5,721 bases of DNA from DATLFA01 sp039934635 (GTDB lineage Bacteria > Actinomycetota > Acidimicrobiia > Acidimicrobiales > WLNW01): the NCBI GenBank assembly GCA_039934635.1, contig JBDTLT010000308.1, positions 1-5,721 on the forward strand, given 5' to 3'. Shown here piece by piece: positions 5,592 to 5,721 of the stretch. The notes under the pieces are model-generated. The model was not told the DNA's origin. It did not search any database and saw only the letters and a program-made list of their open reading frames with translations. The position numbers and the translations under genes are program-made. How positions within the stretch are numbered: position 1 is the first letter of the stretch; each line of letters starts with the position of its first letter.

Positions 5592-5616
5592 ATGGGCAGG
5601 GTAGATGTGGCGCAAC
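5582..5616. promoter_or_regulatory. Perfect 12-bp inverted repeat over the integrase start codon
   Basis: GTTGCGCCACAT (5582-5593) is repeated inverted as ATGTGGCGCAAC (5605-5616) around an 11-base spacer. The GTG at 5591 lies within one arm. In an integrase transcript beginning near 5616 this would form a 12-bp hairpin that buries the start codon; as DNA it is a good operator or Int/Xis arm-site candidate. The first function implies translational control and the second transcriptional control; the sequence alone does not separate them. Confidence 0.7.
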
Positions 5617-5621
5617 ATCTG

Positions 5622-5631
5622 ATTATCCACA
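5622..5631. promoter_or_regulatory. Consensus DnaA-box 9-mer, overlapping a -10-like hexamer
   Basis: TTATCCACA (5623-5631) is an exact match to the DnaA-box consensus TTATNCACA. Read on the minus strand it gives TGTGGATAAT, whose GATAAT (5627-5622) is a five-of-six match to a -10 hexamer and is well placed for the integrase (start at about 5615). No good -35 lies 17 bases upstream. Either reading is possible. Confidence 0.45.
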
Positions 5632-5670
5632 GGCGCTGGGCGGCCTATACCGTTCTGACCAGCTACTTTG

Positions 5671-5721
5671 TGGTCGGGATGGGGAGATTCGAACTCCCGA
5701 CCCCCTGCTCCCAAAGCAGGT
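5671..5721 (-). tRNA. tRNA-Pro(TGG), 3' half (5' half outside window)
   Basis: On the minus strand the window shows the anticodon arm CCTGC-TTTGGGA-GCAGG (anticodon TGG at 5713-5711, reading proline CCA codons), a 5-base variable loop GGGTC, the T-arm GGGAG-TTCGAAT-CTCCC, the 3' acceptor strand CATCCCG, discriminator A and an encoded CCA (5673-5671). The D-arm and 5' acceptor strand lie beyond the right edge. The integrase N-terminal start is 79 bases downstream in the same orientation. Confidence 0.95.
5671..5721. other. Inferred attachment site (tRNA-Pro 3' end) of the integrative element
   Basis: Tyrosine integrases encoded immediately next to a tRNA 3' end commonly recombine within the anticodon-to-CCA part of that tRNA, leaving the tRNA intact. 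Position and orientation here fit that rule. No direct repeat of this segment is visible elsewhere in the window, so the partner site must lie outside it or be too short or decayed to recognise. Exact core bases cannot be given. Confidence 0.4.

Noticed and set aside
5144..5593. Minus-strand frame from ATG 5593 (MWRNEGTSDTSS)
   Set aside because: This is the third frame of the integrase gene; its translation is low-complexity while the GTG 5591 frame gives a recognisable integrase N-terminus.

Overview
The window is high-GC DNA with GTG/TTG starts, a DUF427 gene, an ISL3-type transposase remnant and a tRNA-Pro with an encoded CCA end. Together these suggest an actinomycete (Actinomycetota); I cannot name a genus from the sequence.

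Layout. Positions 1-1105 look like ordinary chromosome or older accessory DNA: the 3' part of a tandem DUF427 protein, then a small SnoaL/NTF2-like protein, both on the plus strand. Positions 1274-1775 hold the decayed 3' end of an ISL3-family transposase on the minus strand, broken by several frameshifts and deletions. Positions 1776-2314 carry no convincing gene but contain seven copies of the octamer CGTTGAGG (both orientations, 12-bp spacing), five of them in direct orientation and four of the seven forming a 49-bp near-palindrome. Positions 2315-5721 look like the integrase-proximal end of an integrative element: a minus-strand excisionase-like HTH gene, a plus-strand two-gene operon (HTH protein plus AbiEii-like nucleotidyltransferase, 4-nt overlap), a minus-strand tyrosine recombinase, and the 3' half of tRNA-Pro(TGG) running off the right edge.

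How the parts fit. The integrase lies directly downstream of the tRNA and reads the same way, the usual arrangement for elements that insert into a tRNA 3' end, so the element should extend leftward from about 5671. No convincing second copy of the tRNA 3' end is seen, so the left boundary is undetermined. The HTH/nucleotidyltransferase pair resembles type IV (AbiE-like) toxin-antitoxin or phage-defence cargo. A 30-bp imperfect palindrome with 9-bp perfect outer arms sits exactly at its start and is a good autoregulatory operator candidate.

Most notable details: the integrase N-terminus (about 30 residues) is intact but offset from the body by two bases at a GT repeat; a perfect 12-bp inverted repeat overlaps that N-terminal start codon; a consensus DnaA-box 9-mer lies just upstream; and the CGTTGAGG array is unexplained.
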